Source: Pseudomonas fluorescens
GTDB taxonomy: Bacteria; Pseudomonadota; Gammaproteobacteria; Pseudomonadales; Pseudomonadaceae
DNA length: 64,000 bases
Assembly (NCBI RefSeq): GCF_001307275.1
Contig: NZ_CP012831.1
Coordinates: 2,232,001 to 2,296,000, forward strand
Reading direction: 5' to 3'
Part shown: in pieces, positions 24,344 through 31,307 of the stretch
Position numbering within the stretch: position 1 is the first letter of the stretch
Layout of the letters: each line of letters begins with the position of its first letter
Program-made: the position numbers and the translations under genes
Notes under the pieces: model-generated
What the model was told of the DNA's origin: nothing
The model's input: only the letters and a program-made list of their open reading frames with translations
Databases searched by the model: none

Positions 24344-25270
24344 ATGGATAGCAGAACCCTACGCAACCTCATGCGTATCGTGCAGACCGGCTCGTTGTCG
24401 GCAGCGGCCGAGCATTCGTGCCTCACGGTGCAGGCGTTGGCGGCGCAGTTGAACAAGGTCGAGGAACAGTTCGGTTTCCGGTTGTTCCGGCGCTCGAACA
24501 AGGGCCTGACGTTGACGAGCCAGGGCTCGGAACTGACCCCCTTCATGGATCAAGTGCTGATTGCCACCCGGCAATTGGAAGAAAAAGTCGCGGCACTCAA
24601 GACACCGCGACAGCGCACGCTCAAGGTGGCGCTCAATACCACCCTGCCGGCGGAGTTCAACCGACGGATGATCGATCGATTGATCGCCGTGTTCCCCCAG
24701 TATCAATTGGAGTTCAGCTACGCCGAGTCGATGGAGAACCTGAGCAAGCTCAGGAACGAAGATTTTGACCTGGCGATCCTGATTGGGCAGCAACAGAGCG
24801 GTTTTACCAGCATTGCCATGCCGGATGTGCAGGTGCGGGTGGTTGGCGCCCATTGTGGCGACGAAGACGACTCCCTTGGCCTGCTCGGGGACAAGTTTCA
24901 GGTGCGTCCGGCAGAAGAGTGTCCGTATTCCCGCAGCTTCCTGCGCTTTCTCGACGCAGGCCTGGGTGAATACGGGTCGAGCCAACGCATGGTGTATTCC
25001 TGCAGTGAGACGCTGACATTGTCGTTGATCACACAACTCGATGGCCTGGGGCTGGTGTCCCGGGAGGCGGCGCTGCGCAACGGCCTGGCGATTTTCCCGG
25101 ACTTCGAGGATTTCCTCGAGGTCCGCCTGGCGGTGAATAATCCGGAGTTGTCTGGCCAGGCGCTGCACGATGTGGTGGACCTGACGCTACAGGAACGAAC
25201 CGAGCGCGATGTACGCCGCCGTGCCCAGCGCCACACTGAGAAACAGGTTGCGGCTGAAATACGCACATAA
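24344..25270 (+). CDS. LysR-family transcriptional regulator
   Basis: The protein has 308 residues with an N-terminal winged HTH (LRNLMRIVQTGSLSAAAEHS, then VQALAAQLNKVEEQFGFRLF) and a ligand-binding region (LKVALNTTLPAEFNRRMIDR, LSKLRNEDFDLAILIGQQQ, VSREAALRNGLAIFPDF). The HTH departs from the usual ALAVTQPALS pattern (CLTVQALAAQLNKVEEQFG). The last 28 codons run antisense into azlD, so the two genes meet tail to tail with an 84 bp overlap. It may control the convergent hydroxylase-AzlCD operon, though its own gene is not divergent from it. Confidence 0.88.
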   Translation: MDSRTLRNLMRIVQTGSLSAAAEHSCLTVQALAAQLNKVEEQFGFRLFRRSNKGLTLTSQGSELTPFMDQVLIATRQLEEKVAALKTPRQRTLKVALNTTLPAEFNRRMIDRLIAVFPQYQLEFSYAESMENLSKLRNEDFDLAILIGQQQSGFTSIAMPDVQVRVVGAHCGDEDDSLGLLGDKFQVRPAEECPYSRSFLRFLDAGLGEYGSSQRMVYSCSETLTLSLITQLDGLGLVSREAALRNGLAIFPDFEDFLEVRLAVNNPELSGQALHDVVDLTLQERTERDVRRRAQRHTEKQVAAEIRT

Positions 25271-25504
25271 CAGCGTCGGAATCGCGGCATAAAACTCAGG
25301 GCGGTCGAGTTGTATCTGCTGGTCCTTGATCAATAACGGGGTCAGGCTGATGGCAGCGACGATCGCCACTGGCAGGTATTCCAGGGCACGGGCGACGAAG
25401 GGCGGCCAGTGGTCGGTATTGACCTGCAACGGCAGGGCACGTGGCAGGAAGGTCACGGCCATCATCAGGACCACGACCAGGATCAGGAACGTTTGGTCAG
25501 GCAT
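25187..25504 (-). CDS. azlD: AzlD-family branched-chain amino-acid transport subunit
   Basis: This small membrane protein has 105 residues and about three to four hydrophobic segments: FLILVVVLMMAVTFLPRALP, ALEYLPVAIVAAISLTPLLI and FYAAIPTLLCAYFSRNLFLS. LPRALP and EYLP..I are AzlD hallmarks. It pairs with AzlC to export branched-chain amino acids or analogues. The ATG at 25504 overlaps the azlC end by 22 bp, and it is last in the operon. Confidence 0.87.
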   Translation of the reverse strand: MPDQTFLILVVVLMMAVTFLPRALPLQVNTDHWPPFVARALEYLPVAIVAAISLTPLLIKDQQIQLDRPEFYAAIPTLLCAYFSRNLFLSVALGTAAYIALGSFL

Positions 25505-26196
25505 ACGCCCACCCCGCAGCCAACGAACGTGGCAATGAAGACATTGAACGGCGAGCTGCCCAGCAGGCTCAGCCCGCCCATGCAGACGACAGCGGCCAGG
25601 GCCGCGATCAGTTTGTTGCGGGTGTCGCACAACGAAACCAGCACATAGAGCATCATCGCGGTCAGCGCATAGTCGAGCTGGTATTTGATGAGGTGCGCCG
25701 CGTATTGCGCGCACACCGCGCCCAGCAAGCCACCGAGCACCCAGGACGTATGGCAGAACAGGTTGAAACCGACCAGGTAGCGCACGCTCACCGGCGCCCC
25801 GCTGCCGAGCTTGACGCTGTGGAAAGCGAATGACTCGTCCGTCAAACCTGCCGCGTAGCACCAGCGTTCGAAACGACTGAGACCCAGCGCACGCAGGGCC
25901 TTGGCCATGTAGACCGACATCAGCATGTGCCGGGCATTGATCAGGAACGTGGTGAGCACGATGGTGGTCAGTGACGCACCGCTGGAAATCAACGCCAGCG
26001 CCGCGAATTGCGAAGCACCCGCGTAGACGAACAGGCACATCGCCACCGGCAACCACAGGGGCAGCCCGGCGTTGACCGCCATCAGACCGAACACAAACGA
26101 AACCGTGAAATAACCCGCTACCACCGGACTGGCTTCAGCAAAGGTACGCGAGGCTTGTGGTTCGACCGCCAGCGGCTGGCTGGAAGTCTTGTTCAT
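25483..26196 (-). CDS. azlC: AzlC-family branched-chain amino-acid exporter
   Basis: This large subunit has 237 residues and about five hydrophobic segments. Family motifs are GYFTVSFVFGLMAVNAGLPL, FVYAGASQFAALALISSGAS and LINARHMLMSVYMAKALRAL, then YLVGFNLFCHTSWVLGGLLG. AzlCD-type pairs export branched-chain amino acids or analogues. The ATG lies in an ATGA overlap with the GNAT gene upstream (26193-26196). The gene order hydroxylase, acetyltransferase, azlC, azlD suggests that the exported molecule is made by the first two enzymes. Confidence 0.9.
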   Translation of the reverse strand: MNKTSSQPLAVEPQASRTFAEASPVVAGYFTVSFVFGLMAVNAGLPLWLPVAMCLFVYAGASQFAALALISSGASLTTIVLTTFLINARHMLMSVYMAKALRALGLSRFERWCYAAGLTDESFAFHSVKLGSGAPVSVRYLVGFNLFCHTSWVLGGLLGAVCAQYAAHLIKYQLDYALTAMMLYVLVSLCDTRNKLIAALAAVVCMGGLSLLGSSPFNVFIATFVGCGVGVCLTKRS

Positions 26197-26630
26197 AAAT
26201 CCCTCTCGAAGGTGATTTCACCCCGGGGCTCACAGAACCCCTGGGCGGCCCAGAAACGCTTGCCGGCCAGATTAGCATCGTCGACGAAAAGGAACATGCG
26301 CAGCACGCCTACCCGCTTCATGTCAGCCGATGCGGCCTCGACCAGGCGCTGGCCCAGGCCTTTGGTGCGATGCTGCGGGCTGACCGCCAAGTGATTGATC
26401 GTGCCACGGGTACCGAGCATGCCACCGATCACCGCGCCCACCACGTCACCGCTCGCATCGATGGCCAGGTATGCGGTGGTGGTGTCCTGCAACAACACAC
26501 CGCGCAAGAATCGGGCGTCCTGCCATTCGCAGAACGACACTTCGTCGAAACCGCGAAAGAACCGCTCCAGTCGCTCGGCGTCCCGGACCATGGCCCGGCG
26601 CAACAGGACTTGCTGCACCGGGTCGTCCAT
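26193..26630 (-). CDS. GNAT N-acetyltransferase
   Basis: The product is 145 residues from ATG 26630. The frame is open further up but begins inside the oxygenase gene. The acetyl-CoA-binding motif A is LAVSPQHRTKGLGQRLVEAA and the C-terminal motif B VLRMFLFVDDANLAGKRFWA with AQGF. It lies 13 bp after the oxygenase stop and overlaps azlC by 4 bp. It probably N-acetylates an amino acid or its hydroxylated form, but the acceptor is not known. Confidence 0.87.
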   Translation of the reverse strand: MDDPVQQVLLRRAMVRDAERLERFFRGFDEVSFCEWQDARFLRGVLLQDTTTAYLAIDASGDVVGAVIGGMLGTRGTINHLAVSPQHRTKGLGQRLVEAASADMKRVGVLRMFLFVDDANLAGKRFWAAQGFCEPRGEITFERDL

Positions 26631-26643
26631 GGGTTCGAGCCGT

Positions 26644-27390
26644 TCAGCGAACAATGTCGAAAGCGGTCCCGGGCCGCGAGAAGGAAATGGCCAGGATCTG
26701 CCGGTAGGCCATGTCATGGCTATGGGTGTTGCGCGCCGGGGTCACGTAATGGCGCATGTCGCGGTCCAGGAAGAACGTGGTGTCGAGGATGTCCTCGTAG
26801 GTCGTCGCCGCCAGTTGTTCTTCCTGGGCGCTGTACAAACGGCTCTCCGCACCCGCCACATTCTGGCGGCCCCAGAAGTGCACGCCGCTGAACGGATAGC
26901 CGTCGCAGTGAATCCCTTCGGGGGTGATTTCCAGTTGTTTGCCCGGCTTGATCTCGATGCGGATCTGATGGATCTGGCACTGCCAGATTTCATCGTGCAA
27001 GTCCTGGGGCAGGACGTTCTTGTACACCTCGAAGTCCGTGTCGATCAGGCTGCGCATCACCGGCGAATTGATCACTTCGTTGGAGAAGTCCTGGAAGTGA
27101 CGCTCCAGTCCGCCGACATAGCTGTTGTTGGCCTTGGACTGAACGTAGGCCCGGTGTTCGAGCTGCTTGAGCTCTCGGGTCGTAGGGTTGTATTCGAAGT
27201 CGCTGTAGCGGCGAAAACGCATGCCTGACTCGGCCTGGCCGTAGTAACTGTCGGGCTCCATGTTTTCCCAGCTTTTGGTCAGCCGGACAAAATCGCCGAA
27301 ATGACCGTAGAGGTTGAAGTCCCCACCGCGAACGTTGACGTATTTGTCACGTCTCAGCGCTTCGCCCACTTCCCTGTTCAGAACGATCAT
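26644..27390 (-). CDS. 2OG-Fe(II) dioxygenase, amino-acid hydroxylase family
   Basis: The first gene of the operon encodes 248 residues. It resembles the family of L-isoleucine dioxygenase from Bacillus (2OG-Fe_Oxy_2): EYNPTTRELKQLEHRAYVQS, LHDEIWQCQIHQIRIEI, EGIHCDGYPFSGVHFWGRQN and HYVTPARNTHSHD. His-x-Asp in IHCDG plus the His of RHYVTP give the facial triad for iron; an Arg downstream (YRQILAISFSRP) fits 2-oxoglutarate binding. It should hydroxylate a free amino acid, followed by acetylation and export by its operon partners. Substrate unproven. Confidence 0.82.
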   Translation of the reverse strand: MIVLNREVGEALRRDKYVNVRGGDFNLYGHFGDFVRLTKSWENMEPDSYYGQAESGMRFRRYSDFEYNPTTRELKQLEHRAYVQSKANNSYVGGLERHFQDFSNEVINSPVMRSLIDTDFEVYKNVLPQDLHDEIWQCQIHQIRIEIKPGKQLEITPEGIHCDGYPFSGVHFWGRQNVAGAESRLYSAQEEQLAATTYEDILDTTFFLDRDMRHYVTPARNTHSHDMAYRQILAISFSRPGTAFDIVR

Positions 27391-27682
27391 TTTTCATAGG
27401 TCTCCACTGCATTGAGCGGCCTAATCTAGTAGGTGCAGGATTTACGTCCATGAGAAAGTATTTGAGGCATTTCAAGCGACGCTTGAAACGGAGGGCAACG
27501 TTGCATTAGTACGACTTTTTCTCGGGAAAACAGGCTGTTTCAGTGGCTTTTCTTGCGCAAAAAGCCAAAAGAATCCGAGTTTGGCATCGCAACGCTATTC
27601 ACTTCAGGCAGGCATGAATCAGTTGTGGCGAGGGAGCTCGCTCCCTCGCCACGGTTTTACAAGCTCGTGACCCGTTCAGGCA
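27391..27682. other. Intergenic region with a REP element at 27625-27655
   Basis: About 290 bp upstream of the hydroxylase operon and downstream of the porin, both minus strand. It contains a near-perfect palindromic REP (GTGGCGAGGGAGCTCGCTCC, CTCGCCAC) and a poly-Lys-like region AAAAGCCAAAAGAATCCGAG of a type common around Pseudomonas repeats. No gene is seen. Confidence 0.5.
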
Positions 27683-28969
27683 TCAGAAGACGTTGATCGG
27701 GTAATCCACGAACACCCGCAGCTCATTGCCGCTGACGTTGTACTCGCTGGACTTCTGCGACACCCGCAACACGGAGCTGCGCAACCTGACGCTCAGGTCC
27801 TTGGCCGGGCCGCCCTGGACCACGTACTTGAACTGGTTGAAGATCTCGCGCTCGGTACCGCCTTCGCTGGTGGACGTGGTGATGTTATCGCCACGCACAT
27901 AAGCGACGTTGTAGGTCAGGCCCGGAACGCCGAAGGTGGTGAAGTCCAGGCCGTAGCCCAACTGCCAGCTGCGCTCATCCTCGGCGTTGAAGTCGGACCA
28001 GTAGGAGTTGGCCAGGTAGATCGTGTTGCCGCCGTCACCCACCCGATTCTGCCCGCGCTGATAGCCGCCGTAGGCGTAGCCCAGGTTGCTGTCGCCGGTG
28101 CTGCGCTGGTGAGCGAGCGTGAAGCTGTGCGGGCCGGTGGCGAAGGTGGCGGCCAGGCTCCAGATCTTGTTGTCGTCGCCGGTGACGTTGTTTTCGCGAA
28201 CGTAGCTGTTGTCCAGCTTGGTGCGATAACCGTTGAAGTCCAGGGTCAGGGACTGATCCTTGGCCAGCGGGAACACGTAGTTGGCGTTCACGTATTGCTT
28301 CTTCAATACGTCCTCGACATCCGAGGCGTAGAGCGAAGCCTTGAACTGCTCGGTGAACTGGTAGCTGCCGCCCAATACGTTGATCGACTTCAGGCCACCG
28401 CTGTCGCGGCCTTCGGCGCTCTTGCGCGATTCGGCGGTGAAGCGGCCGGCATTCAGTTCCAGGCCCTTGATCTCCTTGGAGGTAATCAGCGTGCCGGTGT
28501 AGCTTTCCGGCAGCAGGCGCGAGTTGTCATAGCTCAGCACCGGCAGGGCCGGCATCTGGTCACCGTAGGCCAGTACGGTGTTGGAAACGCGGAACTTGAC
28601 CGCGGCACCGAACTTGGACAGGTCATCGGCCGCGTTGCCGCTGTCACCTTGCTTGAAGAAATCGATGCCTTGCGCACCGCTACGACCTTTGCCGCCGTCC
28701 AGACGCAATGCGTACAGGCCGAAGGCATCTACACCCACGCCCACCGTGCCTTGGGTGAAACCGGACGAGAACGTACCGATGGCCGCCTGGCCCCATTCGG
28801 CCTTGTCCTTGTTGCCGTCTTTGTAGTCGCGGTTGATATAAGCGTTGCGCAACAGCACTTTCAAGCTGCTGTCTTCAACGAACCCCTTTGACTCCGCCTG
28901 GTCGTTGGCCATGGCGTGTGTCGTGCTCAAGATCCCCAGTGCGATCAAACTAATGCGCTTGTTCAACAT
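27683..28969 (-). CDS. OprD-family outer-membrane porin
   Basis: The protein has 428 residues from ATG 28969 with signal peptide MLNKRISLIALGILSTTHAM ending at AMA|NDQ; a longer frame to 29080 adds a non-signal leader. OprD-family features are the early DSSLKVLLRNAYINRDYKD, the repeat of beta-strand pairs with alternating aromatic girdle residues, DLSKFGAAVKFRVSNTVLAY, GNTIYLANSYW and the final VDYPINVF strand ending in Phe. OprD porins take up amino acids, peptides or aromatic acids. Specificity is not deducible. The leader is AT-rich and carries a hairpin at 29067-29105. Confidence 0.92.
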   Translation of the reverse strand: MLNKRISLIALGILSTTHAMANDQAESKGFVEDSSLKVLLRNAYINRDYKDGNKDKAEWGQAAIGTFSSGFTQGTVGVGVDAFGLYALRLDGGKGRSGAQGIDFFKQGDSGNAADDLSKFGAAVKFRVSNTVLAYGDQMPALPVLSYDNSRLLPESYTGTLITSKEIKGLELNAGRFTAESRKSAEGRDSGGLKSINVLGGSYQFTEQFKASLYASDVEDVLKKQYVNANYVFPLAKDQSLTLDFNGYRTKLDNSYVRENNVTGDDNKIWSLAATFATGPHSFTLAHQRSTGDSNLGYAYGGYQRGQNRVGDGGNTIYLANSYWSDFNAEDERSWQLGYGLDFTTFGVPGLTYNVAYVRGDNITTSTSEGGTEREIFNQFKYVVQGGPAKDLSVRLRSSVLRVSQKSSEYNVSGNELRVFVDYPINVF

Positions 28970-29066
28970 GATTATTTTCCTTGTACGGGTTGATACGCAC
29001 CGCGGCGAGCAGCCGAAATGGCGCTTTCTGCGCTCTTTTTCGGACTCTTGCTCCTGAAAATAATGA

Positions 29067-29105
29067 AAAGGCCCGCCCACGTCTGATCGTGTCGGGCCTT
29101 TTTAT
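29067..29105. terminator. Terminator-like hairpin in the porin leader
   Basis: AAAAGGCCCG and CGGGCCTTTTT pair around an 18-base loop, with T runs on both outer sides. It lies about 100 bp upstream of the porin start codon, so a minus-strand transcript starting before it would be interrupted. It may be a plain bidirectional terminator or an attenuator. Confidence 0.6.
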
Positions 29106-29324
29106 TATTTAAGAGTCATGGCTGTCAGCCACAGGCGTAGGGCGAATCCTAGTCGCGCCCTCAACAGTGTGTCAATTTCGTGAATCGTCTGTAATTAGGC
29201 GAAAAACATCTAAGATTCGATCAAAACGAACAGCCGTCCAAACCGCAAGTCGCCGAGGGCGCGCAGGCCTGCTCCGGCGGGGTTTGCTTGAGCCATTGGG
29301 CGAAGGCCTCGGGCTTGCCCAGCC

Positions 29325-29424
29325 CCCCTGTGGGAGCGAGCTTGCTCGCGATGGCAGTGTGTCAGTCAACAGTCGTGTTATCGATCCACCGCTATCGCGA
29401 GCAAGCTCGCTCCCACAGGGATTT
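29325..29424. repeat. Inverted REP pair
   Basis: CTGTGGGAGCGAGCTTGCTC (about 29328-29350) and the inverted copy GAGCAAGCTCGCTCCCACAG (about 29398-29420) flank 45 bp of unique sequence. It is the standard paired REP arrangement. No gene is seen between 29106 and 29452. Confidence 0.88.
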
Positions 29425-29452
29425 TTGTGTGAACTCGAAAACCCGCGGGCAC

Positions 29453-29487
29453 AAAAAAAGCGCTGCCATCCCGGCCAGCGCTTTTTA
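29453..29487 (-). terminator. Terminator of the small gene at 29503
   Basis: Read on the minus strand, AAAAAGCGCTGG and its complement CAGCGCTTTTTTT enclose a GCCGGGATGG loop and end in seven T residues, about 15 bp after the stop codon of the upstream small gene. Confidence 0.8.
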
Positions 29488-29502
29488 TCAATCCGTCGAA
29501 TT

Positions 29503-29703
29503 CTATCCTTGCATCACATCCCACAACGCTTCCAACTCAGCCTCGCTGAACAGGCCAGCGGGGTAACGCTCAACGATCATCCGGCGCGGATCAGGTTCTC
29601 TGATCTGACGCGTTCCGTTGGACTTCAACCACTGCGCCAAGGCTTGAAGCGACTCACCATTGACGGCCAAGGGATGGCATGTGCGCTCGCTTGTCATATT
29701 CAT
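29503..29703 (-). CDS. Conserved small hypothetical protein (66 aa)
   Basis: The product begins MNMTSERTCHPLAVNGESLQ and continues ALAQWLKSNGTRQIREP, RRMIVERYPAGLFSEAELEA and ends LWDVMQG. A GGAG ribosome site is 11 bp before ATG 29703; an in-frame start at 29745 has none. This type of 60-70 residue protein with a NG(E/T).LQAL.QWLK...IREPDPRRMI region is familiar from Pseudomonas but has no assigned function. It has its own terminator, so it is expressed as a single gene. Confidence 0.75.
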   Translation of the reverse strand: MNMTSERTCHPLAVNGESLQALAQWLKSNGTRQIREPDPRRMIVERYPAGLFSEAELEALWDVMQG

Positions 29704-29842
29704 TCCAGCGCCCTCTCCTGGTTGATGAGCGGCTAATTTATCCAAGGTTTATGACAAAACAACTCAGCTCCATTCCCCGGAACTGCCGCGGATCCGATAC
29801 AAGAGCTATGCCAATGTATCCACGCCCACCCATGAACAGATA

Positions 29843-29876
29843 CAAAAAAACCCACGGCCCAATCGGGCCGCGGGCT
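29843..29876 (-). terminator. Terminator of aguA
   Basis: On the minus strand CCCGCGGCCC..GGGCCGTGGG forms a strong GC hairpin followed by TTTTTTT, 75 bp after the aguA stop codon. Confidence 0.85.
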
Positions 29877-29947
29877 TGCCGGGATGGATCCAAAATCGCC
29901 GCCCCGGGGCCGGCGCAGGCGCTATCAGCAGCCTGTTACATCGCCAC

Positions 29948-31054
29948 TCATTTTACGTACGGCGCGGGTTGCTGTTGGGTAAGGCAATGAATGTTCCCGC
30001 CGCCCAGTAACAGTTCGCGCCCGGGCACCATGACCACTTCGTGCTGCGGGAACAGGTTCTGCAGGATGTCCCTGGCCGGCGCGTCCAGCGGGTCGTCAAA
30101 GCTGGGCGCGATGATGCCGCCGTTGACGATCAGGAAGTTCACATAGGAGCCGGCCAGTCGCACGGTTGGGTTGCGCTCCTGGGAACCTTCCACCGCATCC
30201 ACGCCCGCGCATTCCTCTTCGGTGGCATACATCGGCCCCGGAATCGGCATTTTGTGCACTGTGAACGGGCGCCCCTTGGCGTCAGTGCTGTTTTGCAGCA
30301 CATCCATCGCCGCATGGCAGCGGGTGTAGTTCGGGTTTTGCGGGTCGTCGGTCCAGGCAAGCAGGACTTCGCCCGGACGCACGTAGCAGCAGAAGTTATC
30401 CACATGGCCGTCGGTTTCGTCATTGAACAGACCGTCCGGCAGCCAGATGACCTTGTCCACCGCCAATTGCGCGCTGAGCACCGCCTCGATCTGCTCACGA
30501 CTCATGTGCGGGTTGCGATTGCGGTTGAGCAGGCATTCCTCGGTGGTGATCACGGTGCCTTCGCCATCCACATGGATCGACCCGCCCTCGAGCACAAAAC
30601 CTTCGGTGCGATAACGCGGGCTGCGTTCGATCTCGAGGACCTTGCTGGCCACTTGCGAATCACGGTTCCAGGGCGCATACAGGCCGCCGTCAAAACCGCC
30701 CCAGGCGTTGAAATCCCAATCGACACCGCGCACTTCCCCGCTGTCATTGATCACGAACGTAGGGCCGGTATCGCGGACCCAGGCATCGTCGCTGGACATT
30801 TCCACCAGGCGGATATTCGGCACGTCGAGGCGCGCCCGGGCATTTTCGTACTGGGCCGCGGACACCGCCACGGTCACCGGTTCAAAACGGGCGATGGCCT
30901 TGGCGACCGCCACGTGGGCGGCCTGCGCGGGCTTGCCGCCCAGGCGCCAGTTGTCCGGACGCTCGGGCCAGATCATCCAGACCTGGGTCTGGGTCGCCCA
31001 TTCGGCAGGCATGTGGAAACCATCCGCGCGCGGAGTGCTGTGCAACGTTGTCAT
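29948..31054 (-). CDS. aguA: Agmatine deiminase
   Basis: The enzyme has 368 residues, the standard length. It hydrolyses agmatine to N-carbamoylputrescine and ammonia in the arginine decarboxylase route to putrescine. The motifs are [29 protein letters not shown] (substrate-binding Asp/Arg), [30 protein letters not shown] (catalytic His) and [11 protein letters not shown] with nucleophile Cys357. No aguB (N-carbamoylputrescine amidase) is adjacent; the next gene upstream on the same strand is the kinase-aminotransferase fusion, 250 bp away behind REP elements. Confidence 0.96.
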   Translation of the reverse strand: MTTLHSTPRADGFHMPAEWATQTQVWMIWPERPDNWRLGGKPAQAAHVAVAKAIARFEPVTVAVSAAQYENARARLDVPNIRLVEMSSDDAWVRDTGPTFVINDSGEVRGVDWDFNAWGGFDGGLYAPWNRDSQVASKVLEIERSPRYRTEGFVLEGGSIHVDGEGTVITTEECLLNRNRNPHMSREQIEAVLSAQLAVDKVIWLPDGLFNDETDGHVDNFCCYVRPGEVLLAWTDDPQNPNYTRCHAAMDVLQNSTDAKGRPFTVHKMPIPGPMYATEEECAGVDAVEGSQERNPTVRLAGSYVNFLIVNGGIIAPSFDDPLDAPARDILQNLFPQHEVVMVPGRELLLGGGNIHCLTQQQPAPYVK

Positions 31055-31307
31055 GGGTCATCTCCTGGGCGATGGGCAGTGGCAACTTTATAAACGATAA
31101 ATATCGACTAATAAAGCCACAAAAACTTAGCACCATCAAAAAAAAGCTGAAAACACCGACAAAAATCGATTTAAAAAGGTGCGCCAAACCCTGTGGGAGC
31201 GAGCTCGCTCGCGATAGCGGTCGTTCAGCCACATTAATATTGGCTTGGACACCGTCATCGCGAGCAAGCTCGCTCCCACAGGAGAACAGCGTGGCGTTCC
31301 AGATCGA
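31055..31307. other. aguA leader with inverted REP pair (31190-31286)
   Basis: The first 130 bp are AT-rich and should carry the aguA promoter (minus strand). The rest is a REP pair: CTGTGGGAGCGAGCTCGCTC at the left and GCGAGCAAGCTCGCTCCCAC at the right, with 50 bp between. Confidence 0.7.
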
